Shown here piece after piece: positions 54,362-64,000 of a stretch of DNA of 64,000 nucleotides. The notes below the pieces were generated by a model that did no database searches, was not told the DNA's origin, and saw nothing but the letters and a program-made list of their open reading frames with translations. The stretch is from assembly GCA_024734495.1 (NCBI GenBank), contig JALMQS010000828.1:840180-904179 (forward strand), written 5' to 3'. The position numbers and the translations under genes are program-made. How positions within the stretch are numbered: position 1 is the first letter of the stretch; each line of letters opens with the position of its first letter. Source of the DNA: Forficula auricularia (lineage: Eukaryota > Arthropoda > Insecta > Dermaptera > Forficulidae).

Positions 54362-54535
54362 ACATGGATGCTGTGGATGCGGCGCATCATTAAAATTTCA
54401 AACATTTAGAGTATTTTCATAAATACATATATAAGGGGAATTTGAAAATTTCAGAAGAATCTTTCAATTTTCAAATTATTATCCGTTATTTCAAATATTT
54501 TTATAAAAAACACATTTTGTTTTGAGAAATATATT
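54362..54535 (+). repeat. hAT family 1 fragment, inverted
   Basis: ATGGATGCTGTGGATGCGGC, TTAGAGTATTTTCATAAAT and TTATCCGTTATTTCAAATAT mirror the right-hand 180 bases of 4477-5315. The terminal CAGTGGCG is missing. Confidence 0.7.
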
Positions 54536-54538
54536 CTT

Positions 54539-54705
54539 AGAAAATCATAAGATGGTGTCATCTAATAAATCCGATGGAATGGAATCTTTTTAATTATATC
54601 TCAGAGGGGTTGTTTTTCACCCCCTCGGAAATCGAACCTGAGTGCCAGTAACATCTGGCTCACCTGCGGGATACGAGCCTCGATGACATATGTAAACGCG
54701 TTAAT
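54539..54705 (-). mobile_element. tRNA-derived SINE, family B, copy 1
   Basis: Plus-strand order is AAAATCATAAGATGGTGTCA, TCAGAGGGGTTGTTTTTCAC, GGAAATCGAACCTGAGTGCC (reversed B-box), then CATCTGGCTCACCTGCGGGA. A close relative lies at 54903-55075, in the same orientation. Confidence 0.75.
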
Positions 54706-54902
54706 TATTTTACTCGAAGGTTGTTATCTTAATTTGTAAAATTTCGCGATCTAGTGATTCTAAATTTAAACATATAGCCATGCCATATAATTTAAATAAA
54801 GGTCGTTGAGTGTTTCGAATTTTGAAGAGATTCAAAATTCGAAGGGCAATGGAATGACTTTTCCTAATTTTCAATTTGCTGATAGTAATAGATTCAATTT
54901 TT

Positions 54903-55075
54903 TTAGAAAATCATAAGATGGTGTCATCTATTAAATCCGGTGGAATGGAATATTTTTAATTATATGTCAGAGGGGTTGTTTGTCACCCCCGCGGGAATCG
55001 AACCCGAGTGCCAGTAACAGCAATCCGGGCCATCTGGCTCACCTGCGGGATGCGAACCTCTCTGAGATATGTGAA
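54903..55075 (-). mobile_element. tRNA-derived SINE, family B, copy 2
   Basis: Same order as copy 1, with a better conserved B-box (CGGGTTCGATTCCCG on the minus strand) and an extra CAGCAATCCGGGC segment in the head. Small frames across it at 54980-55193 are not genes. Confidence 0.75.
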
Positions 55076-55555
55076 ATCTGCCTCATTTTACTCAATGAGA
55101 TATTTACAGGGATATCTCATACCGTCATACACCAAAATAAAAGACATTTTTTTTATTTTTGAACCCCTTCTTCTTTCTTCTTGTTTTTTGTAGTTAATCT
55201 AATTGGCAAATGAGTGGACCACATAATAATATAATCGTATTGATGGTTTGGTTAATTTCCTCCTGAATTGGTTAGATAATGAGTCAACACAGCAAACTGT
55301 ACTCTCATCGATCCAAGAACTCTACCTGTGTAAATTGACTTTCTGCTCGGTTTCATGTTCATTCACTTGACAAAACGATTCCACAAAACGCATATTTAGG
55401 GTTGAGCAGCTTATATATAGATGTAGTACAACTTCAGGCCCAATTAAATTAGAACATACTACGAAATGCAACTGGCAAACCATTAACTCAAACAACATGA
55501 TAAGTATTTTAAACATACTATCTGATATTCAACATTTTAGCCATGTTGGTATATA
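55076..55555. other. unique-looking noncoding stretch
   Basis: No partner in the window. Composition is somewhat more balanced at 55200-55460. There is no convincing frame. Confidence 0.3.
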
Positions 55556-56679
55556 ATGGGTGTTTTACTGAAATTACATTTTAGACATTTTTGTAATATA
55601 ATTTTTTTACGAAAGTTTGGTTTCTTGTATTAACATTTTTAATACCTTGAAAAAAGCATGACCTTGTTACTTTCGGTTATACCAGAAGTTGATAGTAACA
55701 ATGTTTCTTAAAACTGTACATTTTACATTTTTGAATTCCCAATTAAATGGCTGATTGCCTGGCAAAAATTTTCTCAATAAATAATATTTTTAGCTGTTTT
55801 TAAGTGATTGTGATTTTGACAAATATTTCAATATTTTCACTATCTCCTTTAAAATTATCTAGTAATAGTAGAAATGTTGTTTAAAAAAATAATTTTTTTA
55901 TTGATCAGCTAAACATTCTTTACCCTAAAAAATGATGTTATAATATTTAATATATCATTTAAAGAGTAGACACAAATCAATGATTTTATAAAACGAATTC
56001 AAAGATTCAACATTCAGTATTCTTTGCGCTTAGTACCTATAGAAGATCCAAATTATTTATAGTGTTCAATTTGTAATAATACAAATTATTAGCTTTGAAT
56101 TTGTAAAATATTAATTTCTAAACAGAATATAGATTATTTATCAAATATTTGAAATATTCCCTAGTAGCACAATGTTTCAAACTATATAGTAACAATATTG
56201 TCTCTATACATATTTTAAGAATCTATATAGGCACTATATAGTTTGAAACATTGTGCTACTAGAGTTATAAAACCGATTTTTAGCCTAAAGCATGCCTAGC
56301 TGCCTTTGAAAAAACATTTGTTTTCTAATCAATAAAACAATAATCATTAAAAAAAAATTTAAAGCAGAAGATGAAAATGTCAAAATATTAATGAAAAACA
56401 AAATAATTAAAGAGAATAAAAAATAGTTATAGAGAAATGAAGGTAATTAGTATTAGATAATCAAGCATCCAGAAATGGAAATACGAATATGTAAAAGAAG
56501 TGGAATTTATTTTTAAAAATAAAAATATTTCCACTATAATCGGAATTAAGTAATATAATAATGGAAATAATTTTTAACTAGTTCAAAAAAGGTATATAAG
56601 AATCGAAATTATTGTGGAAAATATTCATTCCTACATATACCAAAAACGTCTAAAATGTAATTTTTATGAAACACCCCAT
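55556..56679. mobile_element. 1.1-kb noncoding TIR element
   Basis: ATGGGTGTTTTACTGAAATT then ACATTTTAGAC is mirrored by GTCTAAAATGTAATTTTTAT then GAAACACCCCAT, giving about 37 bp of TIR. The interior is AT-rich and noncoding, and hosts the foldback at 56161-56262. Target duplication is unclear, and the superfamily is not assigned. Confidence 0.75.
56161..56262. mobile_element. foldback MITE nested in TIR element
   Basis: CTAGTAGCACAATGTTTCAA, ACTATATAG is exactly mirrored at the right end, with a 45-base centre. A palindromic CTAG or TA at the ends could be the target duplication. Confidence 0.75.
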
Positions 56680-57187
56680 TTATAGAAAATACTAAGTTCA
56701 ATATACTGGTGATCAGATTATTAGAGGGAAAGAGAGGGAGTATGAATCAGCTATCATAATATGCGAAATGATTTAATTTCTAATCAAATCTAAATTCATT
56801 TCCTAACTTGATAGAATTGACATTTGCATATTCTGTTAACACTATATATATATATATATATAACTAGAGAGAGAGAGAGAGAAGGTGAAGAAGATATCTG
56901 CTATCTCTATCATGTATTACTCAGACAAGTCACGAGAACTCTCGACCGGCTACTTTACTCACAACACGGTCAAAAATATATAAATAAACGGCAAACTAGT
57001 TAGATATATGTTAAAAGCCAACATTTTTTATTTAAGTATAATTATTATTTTTCATATCATATTTATGGATATCTTTAAATGCAAGTTAAAGAGTTATAAG
57101 GTATTATAAGATTGGAGTGAACTTCTCTCAGCGCAAAACTTGAACGACAAAATAAGTTTTGTGTTGTTAAAACCAAAACAATCGAAA
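56680..57187. other. no gene; TA and GA microsatellites
   Basis: (TA)n at about 56845-56862 and (GA)n at 56867-56883. The rest is anonymous. Confidence 0.5.
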
Positions 57188-57230
57188 AAAGACTGACGAT
57201 GAAAGTCAAACATTCGAAACTATAGTCTCA
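57188..57230 (+). ncRNA. hammerhead-like ribozyme motif (PLE), solo
   Basis: AGA-CTGACGA (fits CUGANGA), extra T, helix II GAAAGT-CAA-ACATTC with one mismatch, GAAA, ACT-AT-AGT, C, TCA. The surrounding PLE sequence is too decayed to recognise beyond the motif, yet the core boxes remain. Confidence 0.55.
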
Positions 57231-57279
57231 GTTTTATTACCATTTCTTTCTTTGCAGAATGTAAGAGTCAATTTCAGCT

Positions 57280-58115
57280 TATAGCCGCTAATGGTGCGAT
57301 TTTCAAATCATTATTATTCACCATGCAGTGTTGCCTAAGCTCTAGGCGCGTCGATAGAAACCTCCCAGACATATCATTCGATTCTAACTCACTGGAATTC
57401 AGTGATAATATTTCAATGTTGGGGTCACTCTGGGGATTGACCTCTCTTGGAATGACCATATCTCAACCGGTGCTAAAGCTGCTATGTCGCAAGCTTGGTC
57501 TCCTATTTAGCTCTAGACGCTTTTCGCCCAGCCAACTTCTTACACTGTATAAAACTCAAATTCGTTCCTGTCTCGAATACAGCTCTTATATTATGTGGAG
57601 GGGAGCCTCCAAGCATTCTCTTGCCACACTGGATACAATTCAGAAGCGAGCAATTAAAATAATAGGAGACCCGGCTCTAACTAGCTCACTTGACTCCCTG
57701 GCTCACCGTAGAACCGTTTCTACCCTTTCCCTGTACTATAGATACTATAATGGTGTCTATTAATAGAATTCCGTCGAGCTGAAATCAATTATCCCCCCTA
57801 AAACCCTCTTTGCGAGGAACACGCGGTTTTCGAACGCTCAGCACCCTTCGCTGTCAAATAGGGTATAAAAATCGAACCAGCGCTTTCTCCGAATTATTTC
57901 TCCCTATGACCTCCAGAGATTTGAACTAGCTTCCAGCTACTGACTTTCCCGATACTTATAACCTTCAGCTGTTTAAGACCCGAAACCCATAGATATCTTC
58001 GACTCTTACCCAGCCCATAAAATCCCCTCTTCTTCTTTTCACGATGAAGGGGCCAAACCAGGCCTTTAGGGGATGCACTTCTTTGCTGTAACTTCTTATC
58101 TCATCAATTTCATTA
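57280..58115 (+). pseudogene. Jockey-like LINE tail, frameshifted
   Basis: A frame at 57323-57763 carries CCLSSRRVDRNLPDISFDSN, then a frameshift around 57425 where the LGVTLGxDLSW segment is garbled. It continues LYKTQIRSCLEYSSYIMWRG, SLAHRRTVSTLSLYYRYYN and a stop. Further fragments follow in other frames, with a poorly kept SIIPPKTLFARNTRF. The 3' tail (TTTTCACGATGAAGGGGCC, GGCCTTTAGGGGATGCAC, CATCAATTTCATTAAAAAAA) is complete to about 58115. The copy is 5'-truncated before the catalytic core. Confidence 0.85.
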
Positions 58116-58589
58116 AAAAAAAGAATCCCAATTATCATTATCAGTTTGATGGTTTAGGCTGTTGTTTGTTCCGAGAATTCATCTTTCCATCCTAGCTTGC
58201 AATTTAAAATCGATACTGGAAATCTATCTTCGTTTTTATTATTATTTCTAAAAAAATTTTACAGGTAGGTATATAGATATCGTTTGATGTAACATGAAGC
58301 TGATTACATTTTTTGTGAAATCGGATCATTCATTTTCGAGTTGTTTAAAAAAAAAGAAAAAAAAGAAAGGAAGAAAATGTATAAATAATGAAGCGGAAAG
58401 TTCTATTTATAGTCCACGATGGCCAGAGCCACTTAGTTTCCAAAAGCTATTCTGCGGGCAAATTTATGTGAAAAATCACCTTTTTTTACCGTGAATATTA
58501 TAAATATATAACAGGCTACAAAAAATAAGCATGAAACGTGCTAGCCAGACAACATTCAGCAGAATCCATTCGTTAAATTTTCCATTATA
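58116..58589. other. no gene recognised
   Basis: AT-rich sequence with an A/G-rich tract at 58345-58380. Nothing else is supported. Confidence 0.4.
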
Positions 58590-58790
58590 ATTGAGATATC
58601 AAATTTGTTCTTATTTGTCGTTTTAATGAAGGAATTTATGGAATTTTTCATCATTTTAAATTAAGCCTTTTCTAAACGCCAACAAGTACAAAAATCACCT
58701 AAAAACAGCCTTTTTGAAGCGTGATAGTTATAAGGTACGGAACCCTCGGAATGAGATCCGACTACCATTTGGCTTATTTAAGAATTATGT
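58590..58790 (+). repeat. dispersed insect-type repeat copy
   Basis: TTGAGATATCAAATTTGTTC, AAACGCCAACAAGTACAAAA, GTACGGAACCCTCGGAATGA and ATCCGACTACCATTTGGCTT give the order of blocks, with the head sequence appended at the right. Confidence 0.55.
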
Positions 58791-58904
58791 ATCTAATTAT
58801 TGGTTTATTCTTCTATTGAATGTATATAAGTAGAATGCTCTAATCCTGCTGACTTGAACTCCGGATAAAGTCATCAGAAATGCAAGCTTTGCTTCTTTCA
58901 ACCC

Positions 58905-59171
58905 TATATAAGATGCCGACCGGCACATGGAAAATCAGAATTCACTAGGGAGCGAAGGTTCCACTTGGCTGCAGAATCCACTACGAAGCAGTAGAATCCA
59001 CTGCACCTAGCTTTGCACTAGTATTGTACCTGGTCCTAATAGAGACCACGCGAAACTGTTGACCCGTACCAAACAACACCCTTACGATATAGTGATTCTC
59101 CTGGGTAACGTCTTCTATTCAAAAGCTGACCCCAAACGGTTTATTCCGTACGTCCCAGTATTAGTGTAAGT
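58905..59171 (+). promoter_or_regulatory. candidate core promoter, leader exon and splice donor
   Basis: TATATAAG at 58905-58912 is followed 32 bases later by TCAGAATTC, an initiator-like motif with A at 58937. The next 229 bases are GC-richer than the flanks, contain no ATG, and end AGT|GTAAGT, a consensus splice donor, at 59166. This could be the first, untranslated exon of a host transcript. Alternatively it may be the promoter part of a solo LTR. No second copy, PBS or terminal TG/CA pair was identified. Confidence 0.35.
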
Positions 59172-59699
59172 CTTCTTCAAAATTATATAATTAACTTTAT
59201 AAACTCACGTGTGTCTCTCTTCAAGTATCTACCTAACTACCTGTTTACTAAAGTTCTTATTTAAACCCAGTGCAAACATTTATATTCTATTCAATTAAAA
59301 ACGATAAACGGAATCAATATACAAAATTCTCACAAAATCCCCAGACCCTTGAAAGATTCCAAAAGTCTATAAAAACTTCAATAAAAATCTATCCAGCCAT
59401 TACATTCTTGCTCTACCAAAACTACCCAAAATATTTAGGACCTAGTTTTTAAAAACTTAAAAACCGGAGTCCCAAATATAACTTATATAGAAAATTCAGG
59501 AAATTGATATCGATAATCATGGTATTTAAATATATATAAATTACTAGGTTTTTCAGGAAGTTTTTATTTATATACCTATTTGAAAGCATTTCTCGTCTAT
59601 TCACGTATGTTGAACCATGCTATTGGAAAAAAAAAAACATAAAAACAAGTGTAGTAAATTGTAACAATTTTTTTTCACTTTGCATCCGTAAGGGGTAAT
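59172..59699. other. anonymous DNA
   Basis: If the donor at 59166 is real, this is the start of an intron. Otherwise AT-rich filler. Confidence 0.3.
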
Positions 59700-60130
59700 C
59701 ACGAAATTTTTTTCTATTCCTTTTTCTATCTCTGTCTCCCTCTAATTTAAAGGGTTTGTCCATTTAAAGCGTTGATGCATTCCTGAGCGAAGGCCATGAC
59801 GAATTGCCAGATGAAAGAGAGGGAGAGAGACAAATTCAGTTCAGGAACAACAAAAACGAATGTGTATGAGAGGTAGAGGTAGAGGGGTGGGGTGGTGGGG
59901 GTTAAAAGAGAAAGAGAGGAGTGTCGGATGAGTGATGGTTGGATGTCGGGTGCTCGTTTGTCAGCCGAGGGGATTCACCAAAGGATGAATTTGCATACGA
60001 AACTTAAAGCCTAATGGTCAATGGAACTCGCTGTCTATCTATCTATCCCTCTCTCTATCTCTGGTCACCGACAAATTCAATTTAACAAAACGATAACATT
60101 AAAGTGTCGTTGAAGTGATGGGCGGATCTC
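59700..60130. other. GC-richer unique stretch, candidate noncoding conserved DNA
   Basis: No partner in the window. Contains GCATTCCTGAGCGAAGGCCA, ATGAATTTGCATACG and TCTATCTATCTATC tracts. Open frames are short. Confidence 0.3.
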
Positions 60131-60284
60131 CAAAGTGCGAGAGATGAATCAATCGAGAAAAAAAAACAACTAACAAAACAAAACATTGGTTGTTGTTCTT
60201 TTTACAAATGTAAAGCACAACAGTAGAAAGTTTATTAGCAATTTAAACCTCTTCAGTTTTAATTAATTTTTAAATGTGTGCTGG

Positions 60285-60370
60285 GATCGGGTTGGTCGAA
60301 CCTGTAGCGTGCTCGCTTCATCGTTATGATGACGATGATGAAGCGGGAGACGTTAAAATTTGACCTGCTA
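60285..60370 (-). repeat. tRNA-like segment with strong hairpin
   Basis: CGCTTCATCGTTATGATGAC, GATGATGAAGCG forms a stable stem-loop at 60317-60348. The minus strand shows CTACAGGTTCGACCAACC as a B-box. Probably a SINE head. Confidence 0.45.
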
Positions 60371-60469
60371 TAATCCAGCTCCTATATTAAAACTAATAAC
60401 ACTTTAGCGAAATATCATTCTACATCTAAAAAAACAACTAACCATTAGAAAGGGTAGCTTTTGAAAAAA

Positions 60470-60732
60470 TAATGAAAACCCAACATCTAAAGCAAGCTTT
60501 CGCCAACTCTTTTATCCCTATGGCCTCCAGAGACTGGAACTCACTTCCAGCCACCGTCTTAGCTTATAAGCTTAAGCTGTTTAAGATCCGCATCCACAGA
60601 TACCTTCAACCTCTACCCAGCCCATAAAATCTCCTTTTTCATTCTTTTCACGATGAAGGGGCCAACCCAGGCCTTTAGGGGATGCACCTTTTTGGTGTAT
60701 CTCCTTATCACATCAATATTATTAAAAAAAGT
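60470..60732 (+). pseudogene. Jockey-like LINE 3' end, heavily 5'-truncated
   Basis: The last part of the protein, QAFANSFIPMASRDWNSLPA then RIHRYLQPLPSP and a stop, occupies 60491-60628. The 3' tail CACGATGAAGGGGCCAACCC, AGGCCTTTAGGGGATGCACC, TTGGTGTATCTCCTTATCAC ends ATTATTAAAAAAAG at about 60730. The tail is the closest match to the SINE tail at 51079-51160. Confidence 0.85.
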
Positions 60733-60794
60733 ATGAATTATTAATCTTTTCTTATGAGGATCCCCTCACGACTGAGAAAATTTTAAACGACACC

Positions 60795-61000
60795 CAATTA
60801 ATTACCAAATTTTTTTCGATCCCCCATGAGGTCGTGATCCACAGTTTAAGAAACTCTGATCTAAAGTAAAGGACTAATTAAATAGGTAGTGTATATAAGT
60901 ATTAAATAAATGAAAGTAGCAAATTTGACTTTATTAAAAAACACATTATTTTGCAACATTTCGACTGTTTATGCAGTCTTCTTCATTTCGAGTTTTCCTA
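60795..61000. repeat. hAT terminus and PLE-like end
   Basis: The reversed sequence at 60812-60858 reads TCAGAGTTTCTTAAACTGTG, GATCACGACCTCATGGGGG, a Charlie-type hAT end. At 60950-60995 the minus strand reads GAAGAAGACTGCATAAACAG then TCGAAATGTTGC, resembling PLE 3' sequences. Both are fragments. Confidence 0.45.
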
Positions 61001-62983
61001 TTAATCTAATCATGTAATGTAATTTTCAATGTTTGTATAAATGTTAGGGCTTGAAGAGGTCTCAATAAGGGTTAGAAGCATGTCCAAAAGGAAATAGTGT
61101 GTATTTATTTATTAAAGAAAAAAGAAACAAAAAGGATCAATTCATGCCGAGTTCCGTCACATTTTCAGTCGAGACCCAGTCTACATACTATCATATATCA
61201 GAGCAAAAAATAGTAATATTTAAACAAGTCATTATTGTAAATGCTAATTGGCCACTGGTGTATTCAGAAAAAGGTAACAAATATAATGTCATTTGTGGAC
61301 GAATGTCTACAGATTGGTTCAAATTTTAGACCAAATAATGCTCACTTAGGAAGCTGAAAATTGCAAATGATATAGAGTACATTTTAAAGATCTTAAATTA
61401 TGGAAAAAATTTTTTTTTTTTTTTTTTGCAGAATTTTGGTTGAATTACAAAAAAATAATTTTAACAGTTACCTATAACTATAACTAACATCGTCAACATT
61501 TTCTTTCTAATTTCAAATCAAAAATACAGTTTTGAGCTTGTAGCTTCAACTCTTAATCTACTGAAGAGGGTGGGTAATAATAATCATTAATAATCATGAT
61601 TCTAATAAGTAAAAATGGTTTCTTTCATTGACCAGGGTAATACTGGTATTCCAAAAGCAAAAATAGTTATTATTAAAAATTTCAGTAACATCTCTCTCTC
61701 TCCATAAGGAGAATACTTTTGGGTTCAGGGCTAATCAACTGCACTAAGCGCAAAAATGCGATTAGTTTTTTGATATCAAACTTTCGGCTCATAATTTAGA
61801 ACCATTCAATAGAACTAAGCCCGGAGATCATGTGGAACACCATTTCTACACTTCTTCAACTTTCTTTAGACCTCCAGAATAAGAAAATTTCTAAAAAACA
61901 AACAATTTTTTTATCATTAACAATCATTAAATTACTTTTCCATTAAAGATTTGATTTCTTTTGCGCTTAGCCATGGTAAATTGAAACAGTGGGGGTTAAT
62001 AAATTTACATTAAACAATAATCTTAAAATAAAAATTTAGTTTAGGTTTTAAAAAACCTTTTAAAATGTTTTTAGTTGCAAAATAAGTGGGCTTTAAAATT
62101 TAAATTAGCAATCTATTATTAAGCGAATTATTTATATCTAAGGGTAAAAATGAGGCGAGAAGGAAAAAACAACATAAGCGCTCTTCCCATGAGAAATAAA
62201 GCTAAAAATTAACTCCTCAGTAGAATTAATTGACTGGATTATAGCAAATTTAGAACGTAATATATATTTTCAGCAAACAAGATGTCTGAACTTTTTTCTG
62301 GAGTTCTTATCTAAATGTTATTTATGTAGCGAGAATTAAATAAACCAAAGCATTTTTAAAACCCTGATTTCCGTATTTTCTTAAAAAAAAAATAAAAAAA
62401 AGGAACCAGTTAATAAATTGGACGTGATTCGAATGAACATCACGGAGCAGAAATAATTCTTAAGAGTAGGATTTTCTTTTGAACGGAATGTCAATAACCT
62501 GTTGGTGTCAAGTAGGTGCTTCTCAATTATCAATTTATTTATTTATAGATCTTTTTTTTTATTTACTTATTTCTTAAATGGAATTCCATTCAAATGGAGT
62601 TGTTTAATAAACGATTAAAGATGCCTATCATAATTTATACCATTAGTGGATTAAAGGAGAGATGAAGAAAAATTATATTAGTCACAATTTAAGACTAAAA
62701 ACTCGTTAACAAATGGCATTAAGATAAAATGGTGATTTTTTTTAAATTTGTAGACGAAAGAGAGAGAAAATTTCTTGAATAATTAAGGAGTGCCATGAAA
62801 TAATCGGAAGAGAAGATAATAATAGGTAGGTATAAATATTCAGGGTAAATTCGATTTTGAATTGTTTAAATTAAAAAAAAAAAACAAAAAAAAAAAACAG
62901 GGCCGCCGCGTGGGACAAAGAATAATAAAAATAATTAATCTCATTTCAAGTTTTTAGTTGCTAATTTTTATATTTGTCTTTAT
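61001..62983. other. no gene recognised
   Basis: AT-rich anonymous DNA. The 76-codon frame at 61099-61329 has no recognisable domain. A/T homopolymers lie at 61411-61428 and 62870-62900. Confidence 0.45.
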
Positions 62984-63936
62984 CAGTGGCGTTTGGTGAC
63001 TTTTCAACCAAGGAATGCTGTCTAAAAAAGTACACTTCATTTTTTAAAATTTTATTATAATCTTTGCTTTTTTTTGCAAATTTCAAATTCAACATTAGAT
63101 TTTTTAAAAATATATTTTGGGAGCTTCGCCCCAAACTTTGTGTGAGTGAGGGTAGGAGTCAAAAATTAATTCTTATAACTTAAACTCCACAGTCCCTTAG
63201 ATGGAAATCAATGAATCAGCCTATAGGAAAATATTAATTTTCTCCTAATTCTATTGCTATAAGCAAGCTAGGACCTGTCTAAGCACTCTTAGTTATTTCC
63301 AATCTTATATATTGAGAGTTTTTAGAAATGAATAACTCCAAAAATTCTCGAATAATCTTTATTTAATTTGGTTGAGTTTGCTCCAAGGGCAAGAATTTAC
63401 ATTTTTCACCCCCCCCCCTTTTTGGGTGTTTTTGGGGAAATTTTTTTAAACAAAAGTTGTCAGAAATCACATCCCCTACAAATTTGTTAATCATAAAATT
63501 TGCCGTAGGGTTAATAGTTTAGGAGTTATTTGATAATTTTCATTCGTGCCCCCCCCCCCCAAACCCCCTTTGGGGGTAAAAATATCAAAACGTTATATAG
63601 CTAAAAACGTAAGTTAGAAGACATCTGATGTAAATATGAAATTTCATAATAATCCCTTAAGCCGTTTTTGCGTGAATCGTGAGCAACTTTTCGGAAACCA
63701 CTGAAACAGACATACAAACAGACAGTAATTTTGTTGAGGGTGTTTTCGTTCATAACTTTGCTTGAAACGTGTGCAACCAAAATTTGGCGTGATTTGGAGC
63801 AATCTACAAACGAAACCTTAATTTTATATATATAGATTTGAAAATTTAAAGATGCTCCTAAAAATTTGAAGTCGACTTTATATATTTATGAAAATACTTT
63901 ACTAAATGTTTTAAATTATAGGGTTGCGCCGCACTG
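62984..63936 (-). mobile_element. hAT family 1, copy 3, with perfect 8-bp TSD
   Basis: Exact duplicates GTCTTTAT flank it (62976-62983 and 63937-63944). The left part to about 63366 and the right part from about 63835 are collinear with copies 1 and 2. The central 400 or so bases of the hAT are missing and replaced by the repeat at 63367-63834. Confidence 0.85.
63367..63834 (+). repeat. 'TTTGCTCCAAGGGCAAG' repeat, copy 3, inside hAT
   Basis: Shares nearly all of 11262-11705: GTTTGCTCCAAGGGCAAG, AGTTGTCAGAAATCACATCC, GCCGTAGGGTTAATAGTTTA, CGTTATATAGCTAAAAACG, and ends TTTTATATATATAGATTTG. It has an additional segment (GTAATTTTGTTGAGGGTG) not in copy 2. The CTAGCTG-type 5' part is absent. Confidence 0.7.
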
Positions 63937-64000
63937 GTCTTTATATATTAATTTTCATTATATCGGATGTTTAATGACACCTTAGCACATCAAAAGTATA

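Noticed and set aside
58905..59171. Confident assignment as a host gene promoter
   Set aside because: The spacing is attractive, but a solo LTR has not been excluded and no downstream coding exon is visible, so only a candidate is reported.

Overview
This window is AT-rich, repeat-dense nuclear DNA of an animal, most likely an arthropod and probably an insect. Jockey-type LINE tails, a deleted mariner, many hAT elements with 8-bp target duplications, Penelope-like elements (PLEs), tRNA-derived SINEs, and the dispersed 'GCCAAGTGCGAG...GGAACCCT' repeat common in insects all point that way. The species cannot be named from sequence alone. No intact protein-coding gene was found. Nearly all open frames are short and low in complexity. 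The recognisable proteins are broken transposon fragments.

Layout. 1-4430 is mostly anonymous, with two foldback elements (1272-1371, 3398-3603) and a PLE fragment carrying a hammerhead-like motif (1968-2145). 4477-6332 is a nest of DNA transposons: a hAT, then a Tigger/pogo-like element that contains a second hAT and a further TIR element. 7105-12000 holds dispersed repeats. 12942-13735 is a 119-bp tandem satellite. 15732-16136 is a 405-bp foldback. 17644-19146 is a hAT interrupted by a LINE. 19347-20085 is a PLE fragment with endonuclease coding remnants. 22990-24265 is a LINE split by a deleted mariner. 27417-27990 is another LINE tail. 34845-35330, 42107-43150, 47825-48057 and 52675-53365 are further PLE remnants. 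35926-36532, 41098-41926, 50929-51495, 52196-52591 and 62984-63936 are hAT or hAT-like elements. 57280-58115 and 60470-60730 are LINE tails.

Two relationships stand out. First, the most repeated PLE family carries a motif with the layout of a small hammerhead ribozyme: CTGANGA, helix II, GAAA, a 3-bp helix III, then GTC. Nine copies are visible, some as head-to-head inverted pairs, and one unit of about 233 bp is inserted in a LINE with a target duplication. A GIY-YIG endonuclease remnant (52965-53285) ties these repeats to Penelope-like elements. Second, a tRNA-headed SINE (44719-45088, 51079-51432) ends in the same 3' tail as the Jockey-like LINE found elsewhere in the window. That fits a SINE/LINE partnership.

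Possible host-gene signals are few. There is a splice acceptor followed by a 37-codon terminal open frame at 39230-39343, a weaker terminal-exon candidate at 14576-14676, and a TATA box, initiator and splice-donor arrangement at 58905-59171. Several GC-richer, non-repetitive stretches (about 2440-2660, 6780-6980, 28550-28930, 33440-33830, 48360-48560, 59700-60130) could be conserved noncoding DNA. That would suit an intronic or intergenic setting near a large gene, but it is inference.
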